A stretch of DNA of 64,000 nt, taken from positions 124,001-188,000 of the forward strand of contig UQHZ01000001.1 in the NCBI GenBank assembly GCA_900541055.1. The letters run 5' to 3'. The stretch is from an uncultured Collinsella sp. (lineage in GTDB: Bacteria > Actinomycetota > Coriobacteriia > Coriobacteriales > Coriobacteriaceae). The notes under the pieces were generated by a model that was not told the DNA's origin, ran no database searches, and was given only the letters and a program-made list of their open reading frames with translations. This document shows positions 1 to 7,784 of this stretch, one piece after another (the first letter of the stretch is position 1; every line of letters starts with the position of its first letter). The translations under genes were made by a program, and so were the position numbers.

Positions 1-263
1 GATTGCTCGGCGGAGCGGTCGGGGGCTTGGCCGGAAAGGATGGCGTTGTCCTTGAGTAGCTTGACGGCAAAGACCTCGCCGCTCGTGTTGGTCGCGCGCA
101 GCACGTGCCCGATGTTGCCGTTGTTGCGGTGGGCCGTCTGGAGAATAAGCGTCATAAACCGACGCTTGGCGTCGTCCTCGGCGCTGGGGTCGACCGCCAC
201 GGCGGTGTCGAACGTGTCAAGACGGATGAGTTTGTCGCCATAGGCGCTATCGGTAGTATCCAT
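1..263 (-). CDS. Serine/threonine protein kinase, N-terminal fragment (runs off window)
   Basis: An open minus-strand frame starts at ATG 263 behind a good ribosome site (AAAGGA) and is still open at base 1. The visible 87 residues contain a glycine-poor P-loop (NNGNIGHVLRATN) followed by FAVKLLK, the VAIK-type ATP-binding lysine of eukaryotic-like Ser/Thr kinases. The catalytic loop lies outside the window. It is downstream of and collinear with an FHA-domain gene, and kinase/FHA pairs are common in actinobacterial phospho-signalling because FHA domains bind phosphothreonine. An inverted repeat at 304-348 lies just upstream. The kinase call rests on the N-terminal lobe only. Confidence 0.72.
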   Translation of the reverse strand, partial: MDTTDSAYGDKLIRLDTFDTAVAVDPSAEDDAKRRFMTLILQTAHRNNGNIGHVLRATNTSGEVFAVKLLKDNAILSGQAPDRSAEQ

Positions 264-303
264 GGCGTTCCTTTGTCTGGCATGGGTTGCCGCACGTTTA
301 CGC

Positions 304-348
304 GAGCAGTGCGGATATCGGTAAAGTACCATGATAGCCGCACTGCTC
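304..348. promoter_or_regulatory. Inverted repeat upstream of the kinase gene, possible operator
   Basis: GAGCAGTGCGG (304-314) is repeated perfectly as its reverse complement at 338-348, 23 nt apart. The match nearly extends to 14 bp. It lies 41 bp upstream of the kinase start and has no T-tract, so a protein-binding dyad is more likely than a terminator. No regulator can be named. Confidence 0.4.
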
Positions 349-395
349 ACGTATACCGCTGAGTATTGTCGTTTACGATGCAGAAGGTAGAAGAC

Positions 396-433
396 GAAAG
401 ACGGACGGCGACCGTCTTTCGATCGCCGTCCGT
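396..433 (-). terminator. Terminator-like region with two mutually exclusive hairpins after the FHA gene
   Basis: Bases 401-411 pair perfectly with 423-433 (11 bp). Bases 396-404 pair perfectly with 412-420 (9 bp). The two stems share bases and cannot form together. The element starts 2 bp past the FHA stop codon. On the minus strand the 11-bp stem is followed by a pyrimidine-rich CTTTCGTCTTC, so it probably terminates or attenuates transcription from the FHA gene into the kinase gene. Confidence 0.5.
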
Positions 434-434
434 G

Positions 435-1397
435 CTAGTCCACAATGACGAGAAATGTTGTGTAGAGACCCAGATGGAGCCTGTCGCTGTTTTCGATTTT
501 CACCGGGGGATAGATCTTGCCGGGCTCGCGTTGGTCGCGCGGCGGCTCGATTACGATATCGCCGTCGCCCGCGCCCGATTCGAGCACCGTGCCGTTGGTC
601 GATCCAAGGCCCTGGGCGTACCAGTGCTCACCCTCAAGCCAAATGCGAAGATGTTCGCGCGATGCGTCGGCGCCCACATCGGTGATGCTGGGCGAGGTTT
701 TGGGCAAGGATCCAATTACCGTGCCACGCGGATCGCGTGTGAGGGGATGGATTTGCATGTCGACGCAGTTGTCGGCATGTGTCCTGAGCAGACCGAGGTT
801 GGGAGCGACGGCGTGCGGCTGATCCAGACTGCCCATAAAGCCACGTCCGACGGTAGTTTCGGTGGTGCCAAAGTGCCCGCCCGTCTTGCTGTCGCAAAAG
901 CGCTCGACGGTGGCCACGCCCTGAACGGGATCGGCGAGCGCCCCCGTTGCCACAAAGAGCATAAGGTAAAGCGTGCTTTTCTCACGCACGGCATTGCCGT
1001 CAAAGTTGTCGATGCGATTGAGGGCATTTGCATATAGGCGGCCGTCCAGCTTGTAGCTGGCGAGAGCCGACATCATTTCGTTGGCGGCCGGACCGCGATA
1101 GTGCTCGGCGATTGCCCGATAGGCGGACTCGCCGCCGCCGAGCTTGCTGCAGATTGCCGCGGAAAGGTTGAGCGTGGTGACGGTAAAGTCGCTGTAGATG
1201 GCGGGCGCGCACTGGTCAGGCTTGCGATGGACGATGTAACGGGTGAGATACGAGCGGTTGGAAGAGCATTTCTCGAGCAGGGTACTGCCGAGATAAGAGT
1301 TTCCATTGATAAGCATTCGGGCGATCTCGAGATGTTTAAGACCGCCGAACGAGCGAATATCGTTATAGAGGACCGAGCAAGGCGTCTCTGCTGCCAC
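435..1397 (-). CDS. FHA domain-containing protein
   Basis: This 320-residue protein has a C-terminal forkhead-associated domain (about residues 210-315) with the diagnostic SREHLRI and GSTNGT motifs that bind phosphothreonine peptides. The N-terminal two thirds are not recognised and show no membrane segment. I chose GTG 1397 because AGGAGG lies 5 nt upstream. The frame extends to TTG 1427, but that would place the ribosome site inside the gene. Its partner is probably the Ser/Thr kinase encoded just downstream, with the FHA protein reading kinase-deposited marks. The domain call is firm; the pathway is inference. Confidence 0.8.
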   Translation of the reverse strand: MAAETPCSVLYNDIRSFGGLKHLEIARMLINGNSYLGSTLLEKCSSNRSYLTRYIVHRKPDQCAPAIYSDFTVTTLNLSAAICSKLGGGESAYRAIAEHYRGPAANEMMSALASYKLDGRLYANALNRIDNFDGNAVREKSTLYLMLFVATGALADPVQGVATVERFCDSKTGGHFGTTETTVGRGFMGSLDQPHAVAPNLGLLRTHADNCVDMQIHPLTRDPRGTVIGSLPKTSPSITDVGADASREHLRIWLEGEHWYAQGLGSTNGTVLESGAGDGDIVIEPPRDQREPGKIYPPVKIENSDRLHLGLYTTFLVIVD

Positions 1398-1576
1398 GGA
1401 TACCTCCTTTGATTGCTTCCTAGCCAATATGGCGATAGGAATTAATGGCCCCCGGTGGGCGACGTATTAAATGGCCGCGCAATATATAGCGTAACCAAAG
1501 CAACATTATAGGCCACATGTTCGAAATTGCAGGAAGCCTGAGAGATTTGGTTTGGACTGGACGGAAATCCCCCTCT

Positions 1577-1714
1577 GTCTTGATCTATAACAATTAGGAC
1601 CGATTTTACTCGGTAACTGTTACAGATTGAGACGTTTGTGAACCGTGTCGACCGTTTGTCTCGATCTGTAACACGTAGAGGAAGATTTGCCCTGTAGATG
1701 TTACAGATTGAGAC
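1577..1714. repeat. Two 57-nt palindromic units, 81 bp apart
   Basis: A 16-bp sequence of the form GTCTYGATCTRTAACA occurs at 1577-1592 and 1658-1673. Its near reverse complement TGTTACAGATTGAGAC occurs identically at 1618-1633 and 1699-1714. Each pair frames exactly 57 nt and the units are offset by exactly 81 bp. Unit 1 has an inner ACCGA/TCGGT stem and would fold as one long hairpin. The units fill the middle of the 588-bp gap (1398-1985) between the FHA gene and the DEAD-box helicase, where I see no convincing gene. Their function is unknown; they could be a mobile palindromic repeat or paired operators. Confidence 0.65.
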
Positions 1715-1985
1715 AATCAGCCGGGCCCACCTCGTCCGCCTCGTCATCTGTGGTTTACGTGGGGGCATGCGAAGCACGGGTATACTAACCGGCGGCGAAT
1801 CTGCTCCATCGCTTAGAGCTGCTGCGTCTGGACGGCGCGTGATAGGGCTGCCAAAGCGATCGCCAGCGTGCTGAGCAACGTCCTCTCTGTGCGCACCCGT
1901 TTTTGTATGTATTAGCGCACTACCAAGCACGCCCGCGCGGCCGCATGCCGTGCCCATAGCGCGTGCAGATAAGGAACAACAACAT

Positions 1986-4229
1986 ATGCGTAATTCTGTA
2001 TCTGACGTCACGGACGCCGAGATCCTGGACGAGGCCCGCGAGGCTATGACCCAGGCTGCCTTCGATGCCGCCGATGAGGCCAATGCTGCCCAGGCCGTCG
2101 AGTCCGCTACCGAGAGCCTGCCCGCCTTTGACGAGCTGGGGCTTTCCGACGAGATGCTCCGTGCTATCGAGAACCTGGGCTACACGGCGCCCACGCCCGT
2201 TCAGGCCGGCTCCATCCCCGTGGTGCTCGAGGGCCGTGACCTGCTTGCCGCCGCCCAGACCGGTACCGGCAAGACAGCCGCCTTTTTGCTGCCGACCATG
2301 AACAATCTGGAGCACATCGCTCCTCCCAAACCCGTGCGCGAGCGCGGCGGCCGCAACCGTCGTCGCGGTGCTAAAAAGCCCGAGGGCAACGGTCGAGGCC
2401 CCGTGATGCTCGTCATCACCCCTACGCGCGAGCTTGCCCAGCAAATCGACGAGGTCGCAAGCAAAATCGCCGACGTCACCGGCCATGTTGCCGTGACCGT
2501 CGTGGGCGGCGTGAGCTACAAGCCGCAGACCGCGGCACTTAAGTACGGCTGCGACATCCTGGTCGCAACGCCGGGCCGTCTGGTCGATCTGATCGAGCAG
2601 GGCGCCTGCCACCTGGACGAGGTTAAGGTCCTGGTGCTCGACGAGGCCGACCGTATGCTCGACATGGGCTTTTTGCCCGCCGTCCGGCGCATTGTGCGCG
2701 AGACGCCGGCCGAGCGCCAGACGCTGCTGTTCTCGGCGACCCTCGACGAGGAGGCCGTGGGCGAGATCACCGACCTGGTGAGCGACCCGGCTCGCGTGGA
2801 GATCGCACCTGCCACGTCGACCGCCGACACCGTCGATCAGTTTGTGTTCCCGGTGTCCATCGAGGCCAAAAACAACCTGCTGCCCGAGTTCCTCAAGAAG
2901 GAGGGCCCGGAGCGCACTATCGTCTTTATGCGCACCAAGCACCGCGCCGACAGCTGCTGCCGTCGTCTGGAACGTAAGGGCATCAAGGCCGCCGCGATTC
3001 ATGGCAACCGCAGCCAGGCCCAGCGCGAGCGTGCCCTTTCGGCCTTCCGCGACGGTACCGTCGACGTGCTGGTGGCAACCGACGTGCTCGCCCGCGGCAT
3101 CGACATCAGCGACGTGCGCTACGTCGTGAACTTTGACGTGCCGGCCGAGCCGACCGACTACATCCACCGTATTGGCCGTACGGGCCGCGCTGGCGAGCTG
3201 GGCTGGGCCATCACGTTTGTGACCGAGCAGGACGTCGACGAGTTCTACGAGATCGAGAAGCTCATGGACAAGACGGCCGATATTTACGAAGCCGGCGACC
3301 TGCACGTGGGTCCCAACCCGCCCGCCGTTGACCCCGAGCGCGATCCTGCCGCCTTTAAGGTGAAGAAGAAGACTAAGCGCGGCAAGTCCAAGAGCAAGAA
3401 GAAGCTTGAGCAGGCGCGTCGCGACGGCAAGCGCAACGGCGATGACTACGGCGATGTGGCCGGTCGTTCCAACCGCGGTCGCGACGAGCGTCGCGGCGAC
3501 GGCGAGCGTCCGAGCCGTCCCAAGCGCGGCGGCAAGACCCGCGTGCGCGAGGGCGTTCAGGCTCGCGTGGACGAGGCTGTTGAGAGCGTGGCCCGCGAGG
3601 TGGCTGCCGAGGAGCGCGGCGGTGCTGTCGAGCAGGCCCCGCGTGGCAACCGTGCCGAGCGTCGTGCCAAGCAGTTCCAGGGCGAGGCGCATCGCCGCCG
3701 CCGCGAGGACGAGGATCGCGGTGGCCGTCGTCGTGTCGAGCGCGAGGACGAGGGCCACGGTTCGCGCGGTGGCAAGCGCGGTGCGGGCGACCGCCGTCGT
3801 TCCGGTCGCGACGGCGAGCGCGGCGGGCGCGATGAGCGCCGTGGCGGCGAGGGCCGTGGTGAGCGCGGTGCCCGCGGTGGCGAGTCCCGTGGCGGCAAGC
3901 GCTTTGAAGAGCGCGGTAGCCGCGGCGGCGAGCGTCGCGAGGGTGCTCGCGGCAATGGCGGCCGCGGCGGCGCCGCTCGTTCTAACGAGTCGCGCGATCG
4001 TCGTGACCCGCGTGCCAGCCGCGATCGTCGCGATGACTGGCGCAACTACGACGATACCCGCGAGGAGCGTCGCGGCGGCTATCGTGGTGGGCGTGGCGGC
4101 AACCAGGCCGGTTCCCGTGGCGGCCGCGCCGGCGGTCGCGATAACCGTGGCAGCTACGGCAACAGCCGTGGCGGCAAGCGCGGCGGCAGCTCCCGTCGCC
4201 CCGGCGACGGCGGCGGCAAGCGTAAATAA
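1986..4229 (+). CDS. DEAD-box ATP-dependent RNA helicase with long basic RGG-rich tail
   Basis: A 747-residue helicase. The core (about residues 40-430) carries the Q motif, AQTGTGKT (Walker A), PTRELAQQ, ATPGRL, DEAD in LDEADRMLD, SAT and HRIGRTGR. A short Arg/Lys/Gly-rich insert (RERGGRNRRRGAKK) precedes PTREL. The last 270 residues are extremely Arg/Gly/Asp-rich and probably disordered, ending in GGRGG and RGGKRGG repeats that suit nonspecific RNA binding, as in CsdA/DeaD-type cold-shock and ribosome-assembly helicases. I used ATG 1986, 10 nt after AAGGA; a GTG at 1950 is in frame but lacks a ribosome site. A strong terminator follows at 4264. The exact orthologue (DeaD, RhlE or CshA) is not resolved. 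Confidence 0.93.
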   Translation: MRNSVSDVTDAEILDEAREAMTQAAFDAADEANAAQAVESATESLPAFDELGLSDEMLRAIENLGYTAPTPVQAGSIPVVLEGRDLLAAAQTGTGKTAAFLLPTMNNLEHIAPPKPVRERGGRNRRRGAKKPEGNGRGPVMLVITPTRELAQQIDEVASKIADVTGHVAVTVVGGVSYKPQTAALKYGCDILVATPGRLVDLIEQGACHLDEVKVLVLDEADRMLDMGFLPAVRRIVRETPAERQTLLFSATLDEEAVGEITDLVSDPARVEIAPATSTADTVDQFVFPVSIEAKNNLLPEFLKKEGPERTIVFMRTKHRADSCCRRLERKGIKAAAIHGNRSQAQRERALSAFRDGTVDVLVATDVLARGIDISDVRYVVNFDVPAEPTDYIHRIGRTGRAGELGWAITFVTEQDVDEFYEIEKLMDKTADIYEAGDLHVGPNPPAVDPERDPAAFKVKKKTKRGKSKSKKKLEQARRDGKRNGDDYGDVAGRSNRGRDERRGDGERPSRPKRGGKTRVREGVQARVDEAVESVAREVAAEERGGAVEQAPRGNRAERRAKQFQGEAHRRRREDEDRGGRRRVEREDEGHGSRGGKRGAGDRRRSGRDGERGGRDERRGGEGRGERGARGGESRGGKRFEERGSRGGERREGARGNGGRGGAARSNESRDRRDPRASRDRRDDWRNYDDTREERRGGYRGGRGGNQAGSRGGRAGGRDNRGSYGNSRGGKRGGSSRRPGDGGGKRK

Positions 4230-4263
4230 CACACGCATCGCCCGCTAGAGCGAGGTGAACCAA

Positions 4264-4296
4264 GGGCCCCGAGCAACTACGCTCGGGGCCCTTTTT
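4264..4296 (+). terminator. Rho-independent terminator of the DEAD-box gene
   Basis: An 11-bp GC stem (GGGCCCCGAGC / GCTCGGGGCCC) with a 6-nt loop is followed by TTTTTG, 35 bp past the stop codon. Confidence 0.93.
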
Positions 4297-4403
4297 GTTT
4301 GCCGTATCCGATCGCTAGTTCAAATGTGATTTCCTCGGGAATGCATCTAGAGGATGCCGTGGGCCTGTTTCCTACCATGCGGCAATGGGTCCCATGGGGT
4401 GCG

Positions 4404-4640
4404 CCGTGCATTTTTTGGAGTATTCTGCAGTTCGAGTTGTCTGCATATGATTTGACGTCGCCAACGGTGGCTTTCGGATATCCCTAGCGAGCGTTCTGAG
4501 TCAGATTTCGTCGTTTTCCGGAGCAGGGGCGCGTCATTCTCGCCATGTCGGAACCCAAAATGACGCAGCGCCCTAAAGGTTTGCCCGCTCGGGGTATTGC
4601 TGGCGCGGTCACGTTGCAGAATACTCCGTTTTTTGCACGG
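4404..4640. mobile_element. MITE-like element with terminal inverted repeats (about 237 bp)
   Basis: Bases 4404-4429 and 4615-4640 are 26-bp inverted copies matching at 20 positions. The inner 13 bp (GGAGTATTCTGCA) and outer CCGTGC are perfect; mismatches cluster in a homopolymer tract, T on one side and A on the other. A second inner inverted repeat near 4527-4574 gives a central hairpin. The element lies in the 620-bp gene-free gap 4230-4849. Its minus strand has a short open frame, but with no ribosome site or domain I do not call a gene. Non-autonomous transposon is an inference from structure. Confidence 0.55.
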
Positions 4641-4849
4641 GCCAGGATGGGGTACCTCGGGAGAACACGGCGGTATCCCGTAAATATATACAATCTGTAC
4701 CGTAATTTATACAAAACGAAGAGGCAGACAGCGTAGGGTGGGTGCATTGGGGTGCTTGGTGCATCAAAACGGGGACCCCACGTGCCGTATGCTCTGGCTG
4801 GATGTGAAAGCGGCTTGACGCGTTGCCAGGCGTAGGGGAGGGTGCCTCG

Positions 4850-5611
4850 ATGAGCGTATTCGAAATTGTGTTTAGTCCGACGGGTGGAACGCAGAAGGTG
4901 TCTGGCCTTGTGGCCGGGGCACTGGACAAGAATACCGTTACCGTCGATCTGACCGTTAGCGGGCTAGATTTCAGCGCTGTCTCGATGACCGAGGACGACG
5001 TGGCCGTAATCTCTGTGCCGGCGTATGCCGGTAGAATCCCGGCTGTGGTGGCTGACCGGTTGGGCATGGTGCGCGGCAACGGGGCTCGGGCTGTTTTGGT
5101 TTGCGTATACGGAAACCGCGCGTTTGAGGACACGCTCGTAGAGCTGGAGGACGTTGCGAAGCATGCGGGATTCCGGGTGATCGCGGCAGTTGCAGCCATT
5201 GCAGAACATTCCATTGCACGACAGTTTGCTGCCGGTCGTCCGGATGCGCAGGATACGGCGCAGCTCGCAGAGTTTGCGCAGCAAATTCAGCAAAAGCTGT
5301 TGGCTGAGGATACATCCGAGCCCTCTATTCCCGGCAATCGTCCTTATAAACAAGCCGGAGGTCACCGCATGGCACCCGAGGCAACAGGGGATTGTGTCTC
5401 CTGCGGTGCATGCGCCGCGGCGTGCCCCGTTTGTGCTATCGACAAGGGTGACCCCAAACGAGCAGCTGGCGAGGCGTGCATCTCCTGCATGCGCTGCATT
5501 GCCGTATGTCCGCGAGGCGCTCGTAAGCTTGATCCCAACAAGCTATCCGCTGTTTCCCAGATGCTGAGCAAGGTTTGCGTCGCGCGGAAGGAATGCGAGC
5601 TCTTCATCTAG
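4850..5611 (+). CDS. EFR1-type flavodoxin/4Fe-4S ferredoxin fusion protein
   Basis: A 253-residue cytoplasmic electron carrier. The N-terminal 150 residues have a flavodoxin-like phosphate-binding loop (FSPTGGTQKV) and an AYAGRIP flavin loop. The C-terminal quarter has two ferredoxin clusters, CVSCGACAAACPVCAI and CISCMRCIAVCPRGA, for two [4Fe-4S] centres. This is the EFR1-family layout of gut anaerobes. ATG 4850 was chosen because AGGGGAGGG lies just upstream. The gene stands alone, ahead of the hydrogenase operon; a role as redox partner of that operon is a guess from proximity. Confidence 0.85.
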   Translation: MSVFEIVFSPTGGTQKVSGLVAGALDKNTVTVDLTVSGLDFSAVSMTEDDVAVISVPAYAGRIPAVVADRLGMVRGNGARAVLVCVYGNRAFEDTLVELEDVAKHAGFRVIAAVAAIAEHSIARQFAAGRPDAQDTAQLAEFAQQIQQKLLAEDTSEPSIPGNRPYKQAGGHRMAPEATGDCVSCGACAAACPVCAIDKGDPKRAAGEACISCMRCIAVCPRGARKLDPNKLSAVSQMLSKVCVARKECELFI

Positions 5612-5622
5612 CGCAAGTGAGA

Positions 5623-5721
5623 TTGGTGCAAACAAACCTGGCCCTTTTGCACCAAAAACGATCCGTTTTCCTCCGTTCCCAAGGGATCATGTGATCCGAA
5701 GGGGACGGAGGAAAACGGATC
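5623..5721. repeat. Two adjacent intergenic dyads (10-bp and 21-bp arms)
   Basis: A perfect 10-bp inverted repeat (5623-5632 with 5646-5655, core TTGGTGCAAA) is followed at once by a 21-bp inverted repeat (5660-5680 with 5701-5721, one mismatch) with an inner GGATC/GATCC stem. The second dyad shares its GGGGACGGAGGAAAAC core with the dyad at 23399-23485 and the half copy at 12050-12081. They fill the first part of the 340-bp gap 5612-5951 before the hydrogenase operon. They resemble dispersed REP-like palindromes more than a terminator, as no T-tract follows on the plus strand. Confidence 0.7.
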
Positions 5722-5951
5722 AAAAAGGAAAAATAGTAAGGCGCTCTTTTTCACATTGAATATTGCAATTTGGTAACGCGTTTTATCAAATATGGCATTT
5801 ATCTGCGGTAATGTTCTATTTCACCGCTGAGGGTGACATTTCATGCCGCCTGCCGAACTGCGTGGAGACCTAACAACTTTTTAGGTCAGTGTTGTGCGTG
5901 TAGCAATTTCGCCCGGCCTCGCCTCCGGGCTGCCATGTGAGAGGGGATCTT
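5722..5951 (+). promoter_or_regulatory. AT-rich leader of the hydrogenase operon
   Basis: This part of the gap is markedly AT-rich compared with its neighbours and must hold the operon promoter, although I could not settle on one -35/-10 pair. A small dyad (GACCTAA 5867-5873, TTAGGTC 5881-5887) and a GCGGT/ACCGC dyad further upstream are possible operators. No clean Rex box was found. Confidence 0.35.
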
Positions 5952-7784
5952 ATGGCTCGACTGCATGTAATGGAACGCAGCCACGCTCAGGCCGTCATGG
6001 ACGACCTGCACGATGCGCTCGGACGCCGTCTGGCGGTGAGTTCGCTCGCCCCGTGTCCCGTTGAGTTTACGGCGGCGCTCGTCAACCTGTGCTCCACCCA
6101 GAGCTGCGGCAAGTGCACGCCCTGCCGTGTGGGCCTGAGCGCGCTGAGCGACCTGCTTGCCGATGTGCTCGAAGGGCGCGCCGATGAGTCCACGCTCAAC
6201 CTGATTGAGCGCACGGCCCGCACCATCTACCTTTCGAGCGACTGCGCCATCGGCTACGAGGCCGGCGCCATGGCACTCACGGCTATTCGCGGCTTTCGCG
6301 ACGATTTTGAGCACCACATCCGCGAGCACTCCTGCGGCTTTGACCGCGAGGCTCGCGTCCCGTGTGTCTCGGGCTGCCCGGCGCACGTCGACATTCCCGG
6401 TTACATCTCGCTCGTCGAGGCAGGCCGTTATGCCGACGCCGTCAAGGTCATCCGCAAGAACAACCCACTGCCGCTCGTCTGCGGCTTGGTGTGCGAGCAT
6501 CCCTGCGAGATGCACTGCCGCCGTGGCATGGTCGATGATCCCATGAACATTCTCGCCCTCAAGCGTTTTGCCGTTGAGCACAGTGACCTCAACGACCACA
6601 AGCCGCATGTAGTGGACAACACCGGCAAGCGCATCGCCGTGATCGGCGGCGGCCCGGCCGGCCTTTCCTGTGCCTACTACCTGGCCGTGATGGGCCACAA
6701 GGTGACCATTTTTGAGCAGCGCCACCACTTGGGCGGCATGCTGCGCTACGGCATCCCCAGCTATCGTCTGCCGCGCGAGCGCCTGCAGGCCGAGATCGAT
6801 TGGATCTTGAGCGCCGGCATCGACGTTGAGCTCGATCACTCCGTCAACGGCGAGGAGCTTGTCCGCCTGCGCGACGAGTTCGATGCCGTCTATCTGGCCA
6901 TCGGTGCCCATAGCGACAAGAAGCTCGGCCTTCCGGGCGAAGAGGCGCCCGGCGTGGAGTCGGCCGTCAAGATGCTGCGTGCCATTGGAGACGACGAACT
7001 GCCCGACCTGAGCGGCCAGCGCGTGTGCGTCATCGGCGGCGGCAACGTGGCCATGGACGTGGCGCGCTCTGCCGTGCGCTGCGGCGCCGAAAAGGTAAGC
7101 ATCGTCTACCGCCGTCGCATCTGCGATATGACGGCTCAGGACGCCGAAATCGCCGGCGCCCAGGCCGAGGGTTGCGAGGTTCTGGAGCTTACGGCCCCGC
7201 TCGCCATCGAGACGGGCGAAGATGGTCGCGTGAGCGGCCTGCGCGTGCAACCGCAGATTATCGGCGAGCCTCGCCGTGGGCGTCCGGCCCCGCGTGCCGC
7301 AGCCACGCCCGAGCGCGTCATTCCCTGCGAGCGCGTGTTTGTGGCCATTGGCCAGGACATCGATTCCAAGCCGTTTGAGGACATGGGCATCGCCTGCAAG
7401 TGGGGTCGCGTCGTTACCGATTCGGACGGCGCCGTGCCCAACTTCGATGGCCTCTTTAGCGGCGGCGACTGCCAGACCGGTCCCGCCACCGTCATCCGTG
7501 CCATCAACGCCGGCCGCGTGGCTTCGGCAAACATCGACCGCTACCTGGGCTTTGACCACAAGATCAAGCTCGACGTGGAGCTGCCGACCGTGCAGTTTAA
7601 GGGCAAGCACGAGTGCGGCCGCTGCGAGCTGGGCGAGCGCGAGGCCGGCGAGCGCATTCACGATTGGAATCTGGTCGAGCAGGGTCTCACCGAGGAGGAG
7701 GCGCGCCAGGAGGCGAGCCGCTGCCTGCGCTGCGACCACTTTGGCTTTGGCGCGTTCCGCGGAGGGAGGAACCTGGAATGGTAG
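5952..7784 (+). CDS. GltD/NfnB-like NAD(P)-FAD oxidoreductase fused to a NuoF-type Fe-S domain
   Basis: A 610-residue redox protein. Residues 45-125 match the C-terminal Fe-S segment of NuoF/HydB (SCGKCTPCRVG with C52, C55, C58, then C98 in SSDCAIG). The upstream NADH/FMN-binding part of NuoF is absent. A GltD-type two-cluster domain follows (cysteines 138, 142, 177, 181, 185, 189), then an FAD fold (GGGPAGLSC near 232), an NAD(P) fold (IGGGNVAMD near 365) and FSGGDCQTGPATVI. The C-terminus adds a CGRC ... CLRC cysteine set. It overlaps the hydrogenase start, so the two products probably form one complex moving electrons between H2 and a pyridine nucleotide. Start ATG 5952 follows GAGAGGGG. 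The specificity for NADH or NADPH is unknown. Confidence 0.88.
   Translation: MARLHVMERSHAQAVMDDLHDALGRRLAVSSLAPCPVEFTAALVNLCSTQSCGKCTPCRVGLSALSDLLADVLEGRADESTLNLIERTARTIYLSSDCAIGYEAGAMALTAIRGFRDDFEHHIREHSCGFDREARVPCVSGCPAHVDIPGYISLVEAGRYADAVKVIRKNNPLPLVCGLVCEHPCEMHCRRGMVDDPMNILALKRFAVEHSDLNDHKPHVVDNTGKRIAVIGGGPAGLSCAYYLAVMGHKVTIFEQRHHLGGMLRYGIPSYRLPRERLQAEIDWILSAGIDVELDHSVNGEELVRLRDEFDAVYLAIGAHSDKKLGLPGEEAPGVESAVKMLRAIGDDELPDLSGQRVCVIGGGNVAMDVARSAVRCGAEKVSIVYRRRICDMTAQDAEIAGAQAEGCEVLELTAPLAIETGEDGRVSGLRVQPQIIGEPRRGRPAPRAAATPERVIPCERVFVAIGQDIDSKPFEDMGIACKWGRVVTDSDGAVPNFDGLFSGGDCQTGPATVIRAINAGRVASANIDRYLGFDHKIKLDVELPTVQFKGKHECGRCELGEREAGERIHDWNLVEQGLTEEEARQEASRCLRCDHFGFGAFRGGRNLEW

Noticed and set aside
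1577..1714. CRISPR-like array
   Set aside because: Only two units, each internally palindromic, with no set of equal repeats and spacers and no cas genes nearby.
1442..2083. 213-codon minus-strand open frame over the palindromic units
   Set aside because: It overlaps the start of the DEAD-box gene, has no ribosome site, and its internal amino-acid repeats are explained by the 81-bp DNA offset.
1920..4238. 772-codon minus-strand frame opposite the DEAD-box helicase
   Set aside because: Low-complexity Ala/Thr/Leu composition typical of a shadow of a GC-rich gene; the plus strand has clear helicase motifs.
4484..4747. 87-codon minus-strand small protein
   Set aside because: The frame follows the MITE-like element and its terminal repeat, lacks a ribosome site, and shows no domain.
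5722..5951. Rex-type redox operator for the hydrogenase operon
   Set aside because: No TTGTGAA-N4-TTCACAA-like palindrome with acceptable match was found.
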